Notes: generated by a model from the letters alone, not told the origin. DNA of 64,000 bases from Methylobacterium terrae (GCF_003173755.1 NZ_CP029553.1:2864501-2928500); one strand, 5' to 3'; shown: positions 18,710-26,765, numbered from the stretch's first letter. Made by a program: numbers and translations.

Positions 18710-19083
18710 AGGTGGCACCTCAGGATCCAGCACGCCGTCGCCGGGTCGGCCTGATACCCGGGCTGACCCTCGCCGTTCCCGTAGACGATCAGCTGCGGGG
18801 TGTTCGGCAGCTGGATCAGGTCGCCCTCGCGCGGTTCGGTCTTCAGGGTCTCGGCGAGCACCAAGATCTTCCAGTCCGCCGCCGCCACGAGGCCGTTGCT
18901 GCGGTGGTAGGTGCCCCACTCGTCGCGCAGCGCGCGGCAGCGGAAGTCGATCGGCGCCCCCGGTGTCGGGTTCCAGGCGTCACCCGTGGTCTCGCCGGCC
19001 CGGGCCAGAGTGGCCGGCAGGAACACCGGGCCGAGGGCCTTCGAGATGGTCTTCGCCAGTCCGCCGAGGAGGAGGTGCGCCAT
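18706..19083 (-). CDS. Connector-region protein, probable head closure
   Basis: 125 aa. The ATG overlaps the stop of the DnaT-like gene. The sequence is a small beta-rich protein with RALRDEWGTYHRSNGLVAAA in the middle and ATACWILRCHL at the end. In siphovirus gene order a head completion/stopper protein is expected between the DnaT-like connector and gp10-like genes, so that is my guess; no motif proves it. Confidence 0.6.
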   Translation of the reverse strand: MAHLLLGGLAKTISKALGPVFLPATLARAGETTGDAWNPTPGAPIDFRCRALRDEWGTYHRSNGLVAAADWKILVLAETLKTEPREGDLIQLPNTPQLIVYGNGEGQPGYQADPATACWILRCHL

Positions 19084-19661
19084 CAGTCCCTCACCGCCCG
19101 CCCAACACCCGCCGTTGCCGGGATCAGCAGCGGCGCGATCGCCATCCCGACCGCCTGGAAGGTCGTCCCAGCCGTCGCACCGGCGCCGTAGGTGACCGAC
19201 ACCGAGCCGGCGGTGATCGACTGGATGCCGCCGCCCCGCTCGAGGTCGGGGGCGAGGGAGCCGGGCTCGGCGAGCTCCCGCAGCGCGGCCTCGCACACGG
19301 CGTCCTTCAGTTCGCGCGGGATCTCGGTCTCGGGGATCGCCTCGTACCCACGGTCCCACCCGTAGGCGGTGCCCGTGTAGGCCGTGCGCCCATCCTCCGG
19401 CACGTAGGTGTAGGCGCCGACCCGGGGCCATTCAAGCGCTTGGCCGCGGCCGCGGCGGCGGTATCCGGGGAAGCGGGCACGGTACCGGGCGTCAATGAAG
19501 CGGGTAGCGCGCACGAGGGCGGCTTCGCGGAAGTCCACCTCGATGTCGGGCGCGAGCCAGGCATCGTTGCGGCTGGCGAGGTGGTAGGCGTCGGCGTCGG
19601 CGAGGGCGATGTAGCTCGCCGCGTCGTGCAGGCCGGTGCCGTCTTCGATAATCATCCCCAT
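19083..19661 (-). CDS. Head-tail adaptor with DnaT-like fold
   Basis: 192 aa. The ATG at 19661 has GAGGGGG ahead; a second ATG two codons later is possible. Sequence such as SYIALADADAYHLASRNDAW, ALVRATRFIDARY and IPRELKDAVCEAALRELAEP matches the phage adaptor family annotated 'DnaT-like ssDNA-binding'. In phages it is a connector ring protein, not a helicase loader. Its stop overlaps the next gene. Confidence 0.75.
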   Translation of the reverse strand: MGMIIEDGTGLHDAASYIALADADAYHLASRNDAWLAPDIEVDFREAALVRATRFIDARYRARFPGYRRRGRGQALEWPRVGAYTYVPEDGRTAYTGTAYGWDRGYEAIPETEIPRELKDAVCEAALRELAEPGSLAPDLERGGGIQSITAGSVSVTYGAGATAGTTFQAVGMAIAPLLIPATAGVGRAVRD

Positions 19662-19689
19662 CTGCGCCCCCTCACGATCGCGCAGATGG

Positions 19690-20361
19690 TCACCGGGCAC
19701 CCCCCTGGATCCGCGCCGCCAACTCGGTCATCGCTTCGCCCTCGGTGGCGAATCCCTTGCTGACGCGCTCCTCGCCGCGCAACACGAACCACCGCCCGCC
19801 CGGGCCCTTCGCCACGGTCAGGTCGGTGCCGGGCTCGTCCACGGGCTTCTCGGAGGCGGCGATCTCCTCCGCGGCGGCCTGCGCCTCGTCGAGGCTCATC
19901 AGGCCGGTCTGGAGCACGGAACCGTCGCGGCGCAGGGTGAAGGCGCCCGAGGGACCGCGGGTTGCGTCGATCGGGCCGCCCGGCGCATCGTAGCGGGCCA
20001 CGAACACGTCCTCGTCGGTCTCCCCGGCCACGCCATCATCGTCGGCGGGCGGCTCCGGCATGTTGGCGATCTCGACCTCGGCCGCGCGCAGCAGAGCCAT
20101 GCGGTCCTCGAGCGGCTGGGCCCGCCAGTCGGAGACCTCGAACCCGTGCCGGCGGGCGATGACCATCTCGAACAGGCGGGCCATCAGGTCCCGTTCGGCC
20201 GGGTCCATGCGCGCCGCGGCGGTCGCTGCCAGGAAGGCCGGATCCTGGTCGCGCTGGACGGCCCACGGCTCGTGATGCGGCTGCAGGTCGGACCGGTTGA
20301 TGGTCATGAAGGTGTCGGGCGCGTTCGGGTTGCGGACGCGGACGGTCTCGATCGGCAGCAT
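19690..20361 (-). CDS. Phage protein of unknown function (head region)
   Basis: 223 aa with an acidic N-terminal half (IETVRVRNPNAPDTFMTINR) and two similar short modules near the C-terminus (FTLRRDGSVLQTGLMSLDEA and WFVLRGEERVSKGFATEGEA), which look like an internal duplication of a two-strand plus helix unit. It sits between the 151-aa gene and the DnaT-like adaptor. No known family recognised. Confidence 0.68.
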   Translation of the reverse strand: MLPIETVRVRNPNAPDTFMTINRSDLQPHHEPWAVQRDQDPAFLAATAAARMDPAERDLMARLFEMVIARRHGFEVSDWRAQPLEDRMALLRAAEVEIANMPEPPADDDGVAGETDEDVFVARYDAPGGPIDATRGPSGAFTLRRDGSVLQTGLMSLDEAQAAAEEIAASEKPVDEPGTDLTVAKGPGGRWFVLRGEERVSKGFATEGEAMTELAARIQGGAR

Positions 20362-20386
20362 GAGGGCCTCGGGCTGGCAGGGGTGA

Positions 20387-20412
20387 CCCCCTCTCTGGAT
20401 ACAGAGAGGGGG
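20387..20412. terminator. Intercistronic 11-bp hairpin
   Basis: CCCCCTCTCTG and its exact inverted copy enclose a 4-nt loop (GATA read on +). It lies between two head genes. There is no U-tract, so it is more likely an mRNA-stabilising or attenuating structure than a full terminator. Confidence 0.5.
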
Positions 20413-20430
20413 CGGTTCAGGATCCGGGCG

Positions 20431-20886
20431 TCAGCCGCGGCCCCAGCCGGCGCGGAGGTAGTCGCCCACCATGTTGGGGTGGACGAAGATCTCCACCGGG
20501 CCGCCGGGCACGTCCGGGGTCGTGCGGGTGAGGTGGACGCGCGAGGCGTCGGGCACCTCGGGCAGGTCCGGCAGCGGGTTCGGGTTGGCCGGGTCGTTGC
20601 CGAGCTTCAGCGCCCGCGGGCTGGCCGCGTCGGTGTCGCCCGGCAGCGGGGCGAGCACGCCGGCGGTGGCGACGGTGGCCGAGCCGGTCTCGGTTTTGCC
20701 CTCGGTCTCGGCGGCCTCCGCGGCGCGGGCGCGGGCGTCGTCGGCCTCCTGCGCGGCTCGCTCGGCCGCCAGCTGCTCGCGCGACTTCTCGGCCTGCGCC
20801 GCCTTGGCGGCCTTCTCGTCGGCCTTGACCTGGGCGGCGTTCGCCTCCGCGGCGGCCTTCTCGGCGTCGGTGGTGGTTTCGGCCAT
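20431..20886 (-). CDS. Phage protein next to coat gene, unknown function
   Basis: 151 aa. A highly charged Ala/Glu/Lys/Gln coiled coil covers about residues 1-65, a Pro/Asn linker follows, and a small C-terminal module has VEIFVHPNMVGDYLRAGWG, like the end of the 71-aa protein encoded at 17218. The gene is just downstream of the coat gene, where decoration or connector proteins often lie; the function is unknown. Confidence 0.65.
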   Translation of the reverse strand: MAETTTDAEKAAAEANAAQVKADEKAAKAAQAEKSREQLAAERAAQEADDARARAAEAAETEGKTETGSATVATAGVLAPLPGDTDAASPRALKLGNDPANPNPLPDLPEVPDASRVHLTRTTPDVPGGPVEIFVHPNMVGDYLRAGWGRG

Positions 20887-20965
20887 GCTGGCCTCCTGAT
20901 CTGGATGTGAGGGGCCCGGGTACCGCCCGGGACGGAGGCAGCCGGCAGGCGCCGGCCTGCCCGGG

Positions 20966-21851
20966 TCAGCCCATCAGGAGGGCGATGTGCTCGGGGTTCG
21001 GCGCGGCCGTGCCCCACACCAGGCCGATCTCGTAGCGGACCTGGCGGTACCCGACGTAGCGGGCGACATCGAAGGCGATGCCGGAGAACGGGTCCACCAC
21101 GGTCTGGTGCTCGCCCATGTCGCCGCCCTTCGGCAGGGCCGGCGCCCGGGTGGCGAGCAGCAGCGCGTCCTGGGTGAATGCGACGTTCGGGGTGAACGAG
21201 TTGGCGATCGTCACCGAGTCGCCCGAGCCGTGGTCGAGGCGCAGGCCGGGGGACTGGAGCGTGATGGTGCCCGGGCCGGCGGTGCCGGTCGCCACGACGT
21301 AGCGGTTGGCGTCGCCGGCGAGCGTGATGACGTCGCCCGCCTTCACGGTGCCGGTGCCGGTGCCGAGCGTCAGGGTCTTGGTGCCGGCGGTGGCGGCGGC
21401 CGACAGCACGTAGCCGGTGCCGGTGCCCTTCACCACGGGCTTGATCGGCGGCGAGTAGCCGATGCCGAACCCGGTCACCTCGCCGACCTTACCGCGGCGC
21501 AGGGTCTCGTCGGTGCCCGCCTCGTTGACCTTGTAGAGGACGGACTGCCGGCCGCGCAGGTTCGCCATGGCGCCGCCGTTGACGACCATGGTGCGCGGGA
21601 GCGCCGGGGCGCCGTTCTCGTCGAGGATCTGCGCGGGGATCGCGAAGTCCGACAGGTCGCCGGCGGTGCCGAAGGGAGCGACGCCCGGGGTGCCGGCGGC
21701 GCGGGAGGCGTTGGCGGCGGCGATCACCGCCAGGTCCTGCTCGACCGCGTTCACGATCGTGCGGAACCCCTGCTGGAACTGCTGGGCGAGGATCGGGTCG
21801 ACACCGAAGCCGCCGTTCTCGAGGGCCAGCGTCTCCTCGCCGTTCCACTTG
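20966..21851 (-). pseudogene. Major coat protein (P22-like), C-terminal part cut off by the nested element
   Basis: Read from the att core, the frame continues KWNGEE-TLALENGGFGVDP and runs to ALLMG, 288 codons after the core. In its present state the only start is a GTG at 21754 (262 aa). GYSPPIKPVVKGTGTGYVLS begins an inserted beta-rich domain as in P22-type coat proteins; later come IANSFTPNVAFTQDALLLAT and SGIAFDVARYVGYRQVRYE. The missing N-terminus lies at 36853-37191. The two parts match end to end without loss. Confidence 0.88.
21834..21851. repeat. Attachment core, left copy
   Basis: The 18-bp sequence TCCTCGCCGTTCCACTTG is repeated exactly at 36911. To its left the coat gene continues; to its right comes element DNA and, 21 bp on, the 3' end of the integrase gene. 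On the minus strand it encodes the coat residues around KWNGEE. A short TGATACCC motif lies inside the element near both ends (21858 and 36824) and might be an arm-type site. Confidence 0.85.
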
Positions 21852-21872
21852 GTGTGCTGATACCCTTATTTT

Positions 21873-23066
21873 TCAGTCACTTGCGGGGTCTTGCGCAACT
21901 GGCGCGCATTTGGCGGGCGGCGGGAGTAGCGGGACCGTCAGCCGGGCGGCCATGCGCTCGATCGCGACGCTTCGGTGGTTCGCGGCCATCACCGGGTGCG
22001 CGTAGGTCTGCAAGGTGAGGTCGAACTTCCGGTGGCCCAGGATGCCGGCCACGTCCGGCAGCGACAGGCCGTTCTCGATCATCCAGCTGGCCGCGAAGTG
22101 CCGGCAGGCGTGGAAGCGGTGGCGGTCCTTGGCCTGGAACAGGCCCGCGCGCTTCAGCAGGCAGTGCCAGTTCCCGGTGTAGAACGCGGTCCGGCTGATA
22201 TGATTCCCTTCGCGCCCCCGGAAGACCAGCTTGCGCGGGTTCTCGATGTAGTATTGAGCAATCCACTCGCGGAGCAGGTCGAGGATGAAGCCCGGGACTG
22301 GCACGTCCCGCTTGCCGCTCTCCGTCTTCGGCGACTTGAGTTCATCGAAGTTCGTCAGGCTGTGCTGCACCCGGATCATGCTCTTGTCGAAATCGACGCA
22401 CGGCAGCGTCAAGCCGTTGATCTCCCCGAGCCGGAGGCCGCAGTAGGCGGCGAGGCAGACCCAGATCCGCGTCATCAGGTTGGGCCGGCGCTGGCCGCCC
22501 TTGCGGGGGTTGGCAGCTGTGTCTAGTAGCCTACGCATCTCCTCCAGGGTGAACGTGCGGATCGGGGTGTGCATGATCCCGCGCAGCTCGGTCATCGCAT
22601 CCTGGTAGATCGACACCTTTACTGCGCCACGGCGGCGGCCGAAATCGTACAGCGTGCCGAAATCCTTCACTCGCAACTTCGCGGTGAAAGGGGAAAGCCT
22701 GCCCCCACGCATCATTGAGCTGTAGAAATCAACGATTTCGTGCGCCTTGATCTCAGCTATTGGCCGGGGCCCAAAGTGCGGGATGATGTATAGGTCGCAC
22801 GCGGATTTTAGGGCGATGAAACGGGCGCGGCCGATGCGGCCATCCTTCAACCGGTCTTCCTGGTAGCGGATGAATAGCTCGGCAATCTCTTTAACGGTCC
22901 GAGCGTCTTTCTTCTCAACGTGGGTTCCCTCCGCTAATTCGTTCTCGACTTGCCTCGCGAAGTTGTCGGCATCCTTTTTCTTGTCAAAAGCCTTGCTGCG
23001 ATACTTGTCTCCGACCTTCCACCGGACTTGGTAGCCGTAGCCCGGTCGCTTCGTGACGCTCGCCAT
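21873..23066 (-). CDS. int: Tyrosine integrase of the nested element
   Basis: 397 aa; AGGAGG precedes the ATG. An N-terminal arm-binding region (about 1-60), a core-binding SAM-like domain (about 60-150) and a catalytic domain (about 165-365). Catalytic residues are visible: R212 in CGLRLGE, K247 in SPKTES, H319 and R322 in HACRHF, H345 in GHR and the nucleophile Y355 in TLQTYAHP. The stop lies 21 bp from the left att core, the typical int-att arrangement, so it most likely integrated this element in the coat gene. Confidence 0.95.
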   Translation of the reverse strand: MASVTKRPGYGYQVRWKVGDKYRSKAFDKKKDADNFARQVENELAEGTHVEKKDARTVKEIAELFIRYQEDRLKDGRIGRARFIALKSACDLYIIPHFGPRPIAEIKAHEIVDFYSSMMRGGRLSPFTAKLRVKDFGTLYDFGRRRGAVKVSIYQDAMTELRGIMHTPIRTFTLEEMRRLLDTAANPRKGGQRRPNLMTRIWVCLAAYCGLRLGEINGLTLPCVDFDKSMIRVQHSLTNFDELKSPKTESGKRDVPVPGFILDLLREWIAQYYIENPRKLVFRGREGNHISRTAFYTGNWHCLLKRAGLFQAKDRHRFHACRHFAASWMIENGLSLPDVAGILGHRKFDLTLQTYAHPVMAANHRSVAIERMAARLTVPLLPPPAKCAPVAQDPASD

Positions 23067-23114
23067 CTCGTCTGCCTCCTGTCGTGAGAGGCCCGGCCGT
23101 AGCCGGGCGGGAAA

Positions 23115-23672
23115 TCAGCGCGCGCCGCCGAGCGGCAGGACACCCTGCGCGGGCGGCTCGCCCATGCCGTCGACCCACGGCAGGCCGAGATGCCGCCACA
23201 GGCGCCCGGACGCTCGGGTGCCGAAGGTGCGACGCGCCTCGGTGACCATGGCGACGGCGAGGGCCTGCGGGACGGGCTCCCGAGCCTCCGCCGGGGAGGC
23301 GAGCGGGACGGGCCGGGCGCCGCCAGTGAAGGCGCTATGGAGCACGTCGTAGGCCTCGCGCTGGTAGGCCTGAACGCTCTCGCGCGTGGCGTCGTCGGGG
23401 ATGCGGCTGGTGTCGATCGTGAAGAACCAGCCGTGGAGCAGGTCGAGGCGGAGGCACGTCGCCTCCTGTGTCCCGCCCGGTCCGAAGGGTGTTGCCATGA
23501 CGGCAATCCCTTCCGACAGGATCGGGTCGCGCTTCAGCCGGCGGAACTGTGCGGACCAGTCGAGGCCCATCGCCTGGACGATCGGCTTGAGTGCGACGAA
23601 CACGGCATCGTCGCGCCGAAATCCGTAGAGCTCGGCGCCGCGGAATGTGACGGTGATGATCTGTCCCATCAT
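23115..23672 (-). CDS. Phage antirepressor (P22_AR_N-like)
   Basis: 185 aa. The N-terminal 120 residues fit the P22 antirepressor N-terminal domain: FRGAELYGFRRDDAVFVALK, PIVQAMGLDWSAQFRRLKRD and LRLDLLHGWFFTIDTSRIPD, then YQREAYDVLHSAF. Such proteins bind and inactivate phage repressors. The target could be the repressor of the outer prophage, which would link induction of the two elements; this is inference. It stands next to the integrase. Confidence 0.85.
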   Translation of the reverse strand: MMGQIITVTFRGAELYGFRRDDAVFVALKPIVQAMGLDWSAQFRRLKRDPILSEGIAVMATPFGPGGTQEATCLRLDLLHGWFFTIDTSRIPDDATRESVQAYQREAYDVLHSAFTGGARPVPLASPAEAREPVPQALAVAMVTEARRTFGTRASGRLWRHLGLPWVDGMGEPPAQGVLPLGGAR

Positions 23673-23695
23673 GGGGTCTCCTCAGATATGAGGAG

Positions 23696-23746
23696 GCCCG
23701 GCCGAGCCGGGGTATGCTCGGATCTGAGCACACCCCGCGGCCGGGC
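23696..23746. terminator. Long imperfect hairpin in the nested element
   Basis: GCCCGGCCG (23696-23704) pairs with 23738-23746, and GGGGT plus TGCTC pair inside it, making a nearly continuous stem around a 6-nt loop. It separates the antirepressor from the genes upstream. No U-tract is present, so it may attenuate rather than end transcription. A smaller hairpin with GCCCGGC arms lies at 23089-23106 before the integrase gene. Confidence 0.55.
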
Positions 23747-23753
23747 CGGGCTA

Positions 23754-23933
23754 TCAGGCCTTGAGGCCGAGGGCGGCGCGCTCAGCCGCCACAATGGACC
23801 GCGCCAGGGCGAGCCGGGCGTCAGCGAGGTCGCGGTAGGCGTCCGCCACAGCGTCGAGGCGCCGGGCGCGGGTCAGGCCCCGCCCTGCGAGCCACACCAG
23901 CAGCCGGGCGCGGAGGATGCGGGCGAGGGTCAT
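23754..23933 (-). CDS. Small basic protein, unknown function
   Basis: 59 aa, MTLARILRARLLVWLAGRGL at the start, then an Ala/Arg helix. The ATG overlaps the upstream stop (ATGA), so it is the last gene of a four-gene coupled set. The hydrophobic N-terminus might associate with membrane. No family recognised. Confidence 0.6.
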   Translation of the reverse strand: MTLARILRARLLVWLAGRGLTRARRLDAVADAYRDLADARLALARSIVAAERAALGLKA

Positions 23934-24406
23934 CGCCGGCTCCGGCGCGGCAGCGCCAGCCGCGGACCCTCGACGGCCGAAGCGAGTAGGCCCACAACGC
24001 GGCCTACCAGCTTCTCCTCGAGCATTCCGGGGCAGTACGGGCCGTCGCTCAGGCCCACCATGCGGCCTTCGTTGAGCCATTGATGCAGCTCGTCGAGGGA
24101 CCGCGGGCGCTGGTACGGGCAGGCCCACCATCGCACGTCCTCACCGGCAGGGGAGCGGTAGACCCGAAGGTTCGTCTGAACGATCCGATCCCGATAGCCC
24201 AAGTCGTAGACCGGGCTGCGGTAGCGGATCACGAACAGCTCGCCGTGGATGGGATCGCGGTCGACCGTGTCGATCACCGCGAACTCGCCGAGCCGGAGGT
24301 GCGGAGCGGCCTCGTTGTCAGCGACCGGATGCGCGATGCACCCGGCCGGCAGGCTGTCGAACAGCGGCAGGGCTCGCAGTTCCGTGAGGGTTGCTGGCAG
24401 CGTCAT
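23930..24406 (-). CDS. S24-like fold protein, unknown function
   Basis: 158 aa. APHLRLGEFAVIDTVDRDPI followed by HGELFVIRY resembles the beta core of S24/LexA-type C-terminal domains, but I see no convincing Ser-Lys pair and no HTH. It may be a repressor-domain relative used in regulation. The ATG overlaps the preceding stop. The call is weak beyond the fold resemblance. Confidence 0.65.
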   Translation of the reverse strand: MTLPATLTELRALPLFDSLPAGCIAHPVADNEAAPHLRLGEFAVIDTVDRDPIHGELFVIRYRSPVYDLGYRDRIVQTNLRVYRSPAGEDVRWWACPYQRPRSLDELHQWLNEGRMVGLSDGPYCPGMLEEKLVGRVVGLLASAVEGPRLALPRRSRR

Positions 24407-24768
24407 GCGATCAGCCCTCCCCAAGCCTTGTCGGCCTCGGGGTCCGTCAGCGGCACGCCGGCCGTGGACAGGATCACCGGTGCGCGCCACTGCGCCTCGG
24501 CCTGAGTGCGCTTCCAGTCCCGGAAATCATGGAAGTCGGACCCCGGGTTAATGCAGGGGACGAACGATCCGCGGTCGTTCTCCCACCCCATGCTGTAACG
24601 GACGGCGCGGGCCTCCATGTGCAGCCACGCGACATAGCTCGCCATCATGCCGCCGGTGAGCGGCACCGCGGCAGCCGTAGGGCTGCCGATGAGGGTGACC
24701 CCACCCCCGATCAGGGGAAGGGCCGTGAGGCCGCGCAGGAAGCCGCGACGGGACGCGGGACCGCTCAT
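24403..24768 (-). CDS. Tat-signal protein, unknown function
   Basis: 121 aa. The N-terminus SRRGFLRGLTALPLIGGG has the twin-arginine motif followed by a hydrophobic stretch, so export by Tat is likely. The rest is a small domain with MGWENDRGSFVPCINPGSDF. Coupled by ATGA overlaps to genes on both sides. No family recognised. Confidence 0.68.
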   Translation of the reverse strand: MSGPASRRGFLRGLTALPLIGGGVTLIGSPTAAAVPLTGGMMASYVAWLHMEARAVRYSMGWENDRGSFVPCINPGSDFHDFRDWKRTQAEAQWRAPVILSTAGVPLTDPEADKAWGGLIA

Positions 24769-25295
24769 CGCGCACCCCCGAAGTCCCGACCCGTCAGGTC
24801 AAGAAAGCGCATCCGCTGCTCGAAGTCGCCCATGGCATCGGCGATTCCGTTGTCGTCACCGGCCTCGCGGTCGTCGGTGCTGCCGGCCGCCCAACCGCGC
24901 TGGTCGGCGCCGTCCATCATACGGCGACCCCCGAAGCCCTCGAACCCGATGAGGTTCGGGTGGGGCAGCAGGGCGCCAAGGCTCGGCTCGTCGTCACCGC
25001 CGTCCTCCAGGTCCGCAGTGCCGTCGATCGCGTCGAGGATGGCGAGGTCCGCTTCGATGCGGTTGGCGATGCCCTCGCGGATCTCGCGGATGCGGTGCAG
25101 CTCGACGCACATCGCGTCGGACAAATCCACGGCCATGCCGGTGGCGGAGAAGTAGTGCTCCAGGCCCTCACGCAGCGCGGCGAGGGCGGGGTGCTCCGGC
25201 TCCGCGGCCTCAACGGCGCGCATGGTGCGGATAGCAGCAGTCACAGGCCCGCAACCCGCAGTATTGCGGCGCGGCTTCGAAGTATGGAAACCCAT
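24765..25295 (-). CDS. Acidic protein of unknown function
   Basis: 176 aa if the ATG at 25295 is used (weak GAGAG ahead); an ATG at 25223 is an alternative. It is acidic in the middle (DAIDGTADLEDGGDDEPSLG) and ends DLTGRDFGGAR. First gene of a coupled leftward set, so its promoter should lie in the divergent intergenic region to the right. No family recognised. Confidence 0.55.
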   Translation of the reverse strand: MGFHTSKPRRNTAGCGPVTAAIRTMRAVEAAEPEHPALAALREGLEHYFSATGMAVDLSDAMCVELHRIREIREGIANRIEADLAILDAIDGTADLEDGGDDEPSLGALLPHPNLIGFEGFGGRRMMDGADQRGWAAGSTDDREAGDDNGIADAMGDFEQRMRFLDLTGRDFGGAR

Positions 25296-25320
25296 GGTAG
25301 GTACTCTCTGGAAGTACCGG

Positions 25321-25354
25321 CTTGTCACGGCCGGGACGCGCATTCTTGTCACGG
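25321..25354. promoter_or_regulatory. Pair of CTTGTCACGG direct repeats in the divergent intergenic region
   Basis: Exact 10-mers start at 25321 and 25345, 24 bp apart, that is on nearly the same DNA face. They lie between the leftward operon and the structured RNA, so they may be a regulator binding site. No protein is assigned. Confidence 0.4.
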
Positions 25355-25424
25355 AACTTGCGTCTATTGTGCCAGCGAACGACACTGGCGCCGGGAGGGT
25401 GACAACACGCCCAGAGAACGTGCA

Positions 25425-25682
25425 CCGCAGCCTTTACCCGAAGGCTGTTGTATCGCCGCCCAGCTTTCGCTTGACGGTGCTGCGGTACTCCCGGCATAGT
25501 GAGCCGGTCGCGCTCACCGGGAGGTGGGCACGTCATTTACGGGGCTCTTTACCCGGCAAGGTGAAGGGCTTCCGCTCTGGACTGAGACGCCAACCCCGGC
25601 AAGGGTCCGTCTCGGGAGTTGTCACGCTCCACGAACTAGAATGCACGAAACCCCGCATCCGGCAAGATGGCGGGGTTTTCTG
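25425..25682 (+). ncRNA. Structured RNA with three identical CGGCAA hairpin loops and an intrinsic terminator
   Basis: Five hairpins in a row: CAGCCTT/AAGGCTG (25428-25447); CTCCCGG/CCGGGAG with an inner TGAGC/GCTCA (25488-25523); TTTACC/GGTGAA (25548-25565); GAGACG/CGTCTC with an inner ACCC/GGGT (25584-25613); and the terminator below. The last three each expose the same hexaloop CGGCAA closed by a C-G pair (loops at 25554, 25597 and 25660). No credible open frame covers the stretch. The repeated loop suggests binding of several copies of a protein or of a target RNA. The 5' end is not determined. Confidence 0.6.
25648..25682 (+). terminator. Intrinsic terminator of the structured RNA
   Basis: AAACCCCGC and GCGGGGTTT form a 9-bp stem followed by a short T-run (TTTT). 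The apical loop is CGGCAA, matching two upstream hairpins. It ends rightward transcription before the three-gene + strand cassette. Confidence 0.8.
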
Positions 25683-25809
25683 CTGCGTGCGGCATCGCGG
25701 AACAGCCCGATTGCCTCGACGTTCAGGCTTCGTGTACCCATAACGGGTAGCCGAGTCGTGTTCTAAGAATTGGATGCCCCTTGCCTGAAACCGTCCGGAC
25801 CTCGACAGT

Positions 25810-26091
25810 ATGAGCCTCTTCCTTGTCGCCGCTACAATTTCATCGGCGCCGCTTATCGAACAAGCGGTGAACGAGAAATATGCGAACGAGAACTATAGGC
25901 TTGAGCGCGGTCAGTGGATCGTTTCTGCGCATGGCATGACGGTGATGCAGGTCGCCAAGTCCTTGGGTATCGGCGAAGAAAATGCGCCCAATATGCTCGC
26001 TATCGTTGTCTTGATCGCGAACTATTGGGGTCGGCACGATCGCGACCTGTGGGAGTGGATGAAGATCAAACTCGAGGATCAGCATGGCTGA
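25810..26091 (+). CDS. Small protein of unknown function
   Basis: 93 aa. No cysteines; possible signal-like start (MSLFLVAATISSAPLI), then IVSAHGMTVMQVAKSLGIGE, which could be a small helical DNA- or protein-binding unit, and a Trp-rich end (ANYWGRHDRDLWEWMKIKLE). Its 3' end overlaps the next gene by 8 bp. Base composition is more AT-rich than the surrounding genes. No ribosome site is obvious. Confidence 0.6.
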   Translation: MSLFLVAATISSAPLIEQAVNEKYANENYRLERGQWIVSAHGMTVMQVAKSLGIGEENAPNMLAIVVLIANYWGRHDRDLWEWMKIKLEDQHG

Positions 26092-26563
26092 CCGTGACAG
26101 GCGGGACGCCACAACGCCTGAGAACTCGCGCCCATCCTCCACTCCTGAGGCGTTCGCGGCGCAGCGCCCGCTTGAGAATTTCATCGCAACAACGCTCAGC
26201 GAAATTCAGCAGGAGCAGGGGCGCCAAGCCGAGCGCTCGCTTGAGACAAACCGTAAGTTCGACGAGCTATACCGTCGTTTGGACAGGCTCTCCGACAAGC
26301 TCGACCAAATGCATTCGTCATCCACGTTGACCTCTGCCACTGTCAACCGTATCGAGCCCAAGGTCGAGTCACACGCAGATTCTTACAGCAAGCTCAGCGG
26401 AATGGTGAGCAGCACGCGGATTTTGCTGGGCATGGCCGCAACGATGCTTAGCGCGATCCTCATTGTGTTCTGGTGGACCAACTCCAGCAGGCTTGAGCGA
26501 CTGCTGAGAATTGTCGACAGCCCGGCAATCGCCAAAATTATCCAGCGCGAGAGCGGCAAGTAG
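26084..26563 (+). CDS. Coiled-coil membrane protein of unknown function
   Basis: 159 aa. A disordered start, a long coiled coil (about residues 30-105, with NRKFDELYRRLDRLSDKLDQ), then one membrane segment (about 112-132, ILLGMAATMLSAILIVFWW) and a short tail. This is an anchored coiled-coil layout, seen in spanin-like and in various phage membrane proteins; I cannot pick one. Translation is likely coupled to the preceding gene. Confidence 0.7.
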   Translation: MADRDRRDATTPENSRPSSTPEAFAAQRPLENFIATTLSEIQQEQGRQAERSLETNRKFDELYRRLDRLSDKLDQMHSSSTLTSATVNRIEPKVESHADSYSKLSGMVSSTRILLGMAATMLSAILIVFWWTNSSRLERLLRIVDSPAIAKIIQRESGK

Positions 26564-26567
26564 CGGA

Positions 26568-26765
26568 ATGCGCTACGCTCTCGCGGCCCTCGGCCTCCTG
26601 GCCCTCGCCATCTTCGCCATCGGCACGCAAGGGCCGTCCTCGCACTTCGGCGACACGCTGGTGACCGGCTGCCTGATCCTGGCCGCGGTCCTGCTGTCCG
26701 CCGCCGCGATCGTCAGCCGGCTCGACCGGGTGATTCGGCTGCTGAAGGATCACCGGCGGGACTAA
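26568..26765 (+). CDS. Small two-span membrane protein, holin-like in size
   Basis: 65 aa from the ATG 4 bp after the preceding stop. Two hydrophobic spans (ALAALGLLALAIFAIGT and LVTGCLILAAVLLSAAAIV) and a charged end (RVIRLLKDHRRD). Size and topology fit class II holins, but many small membrane proteins look so, and no endolysin is seen in the element. It overlaps the end of a convergent gene. Confidence 0.6.
   Translation: MRYALAALGLLALAIFAIGTQGPSSHFGDTLVTGCLILAAVLLSAAAIVSRLDRVIRLLKDHRRD

Noticed and set aside
17276..18754. 492-codon open frame on the + strand
   Set aside because: Antisense to the head morphogenesis gene and its neighbours; no motif.
19083..19661. Helicase loader DnaT
   Set aside because: The fold name is shared, but position and sequence fit a head-tail adaptor.
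25222..25743. 173-codon + strand frame and a 108-codon - strand frame in the intergenic region
   Set aside because: No ribosome site, mixed low-quality composition, and the stretch is explained better by stacked RNA hairpins.
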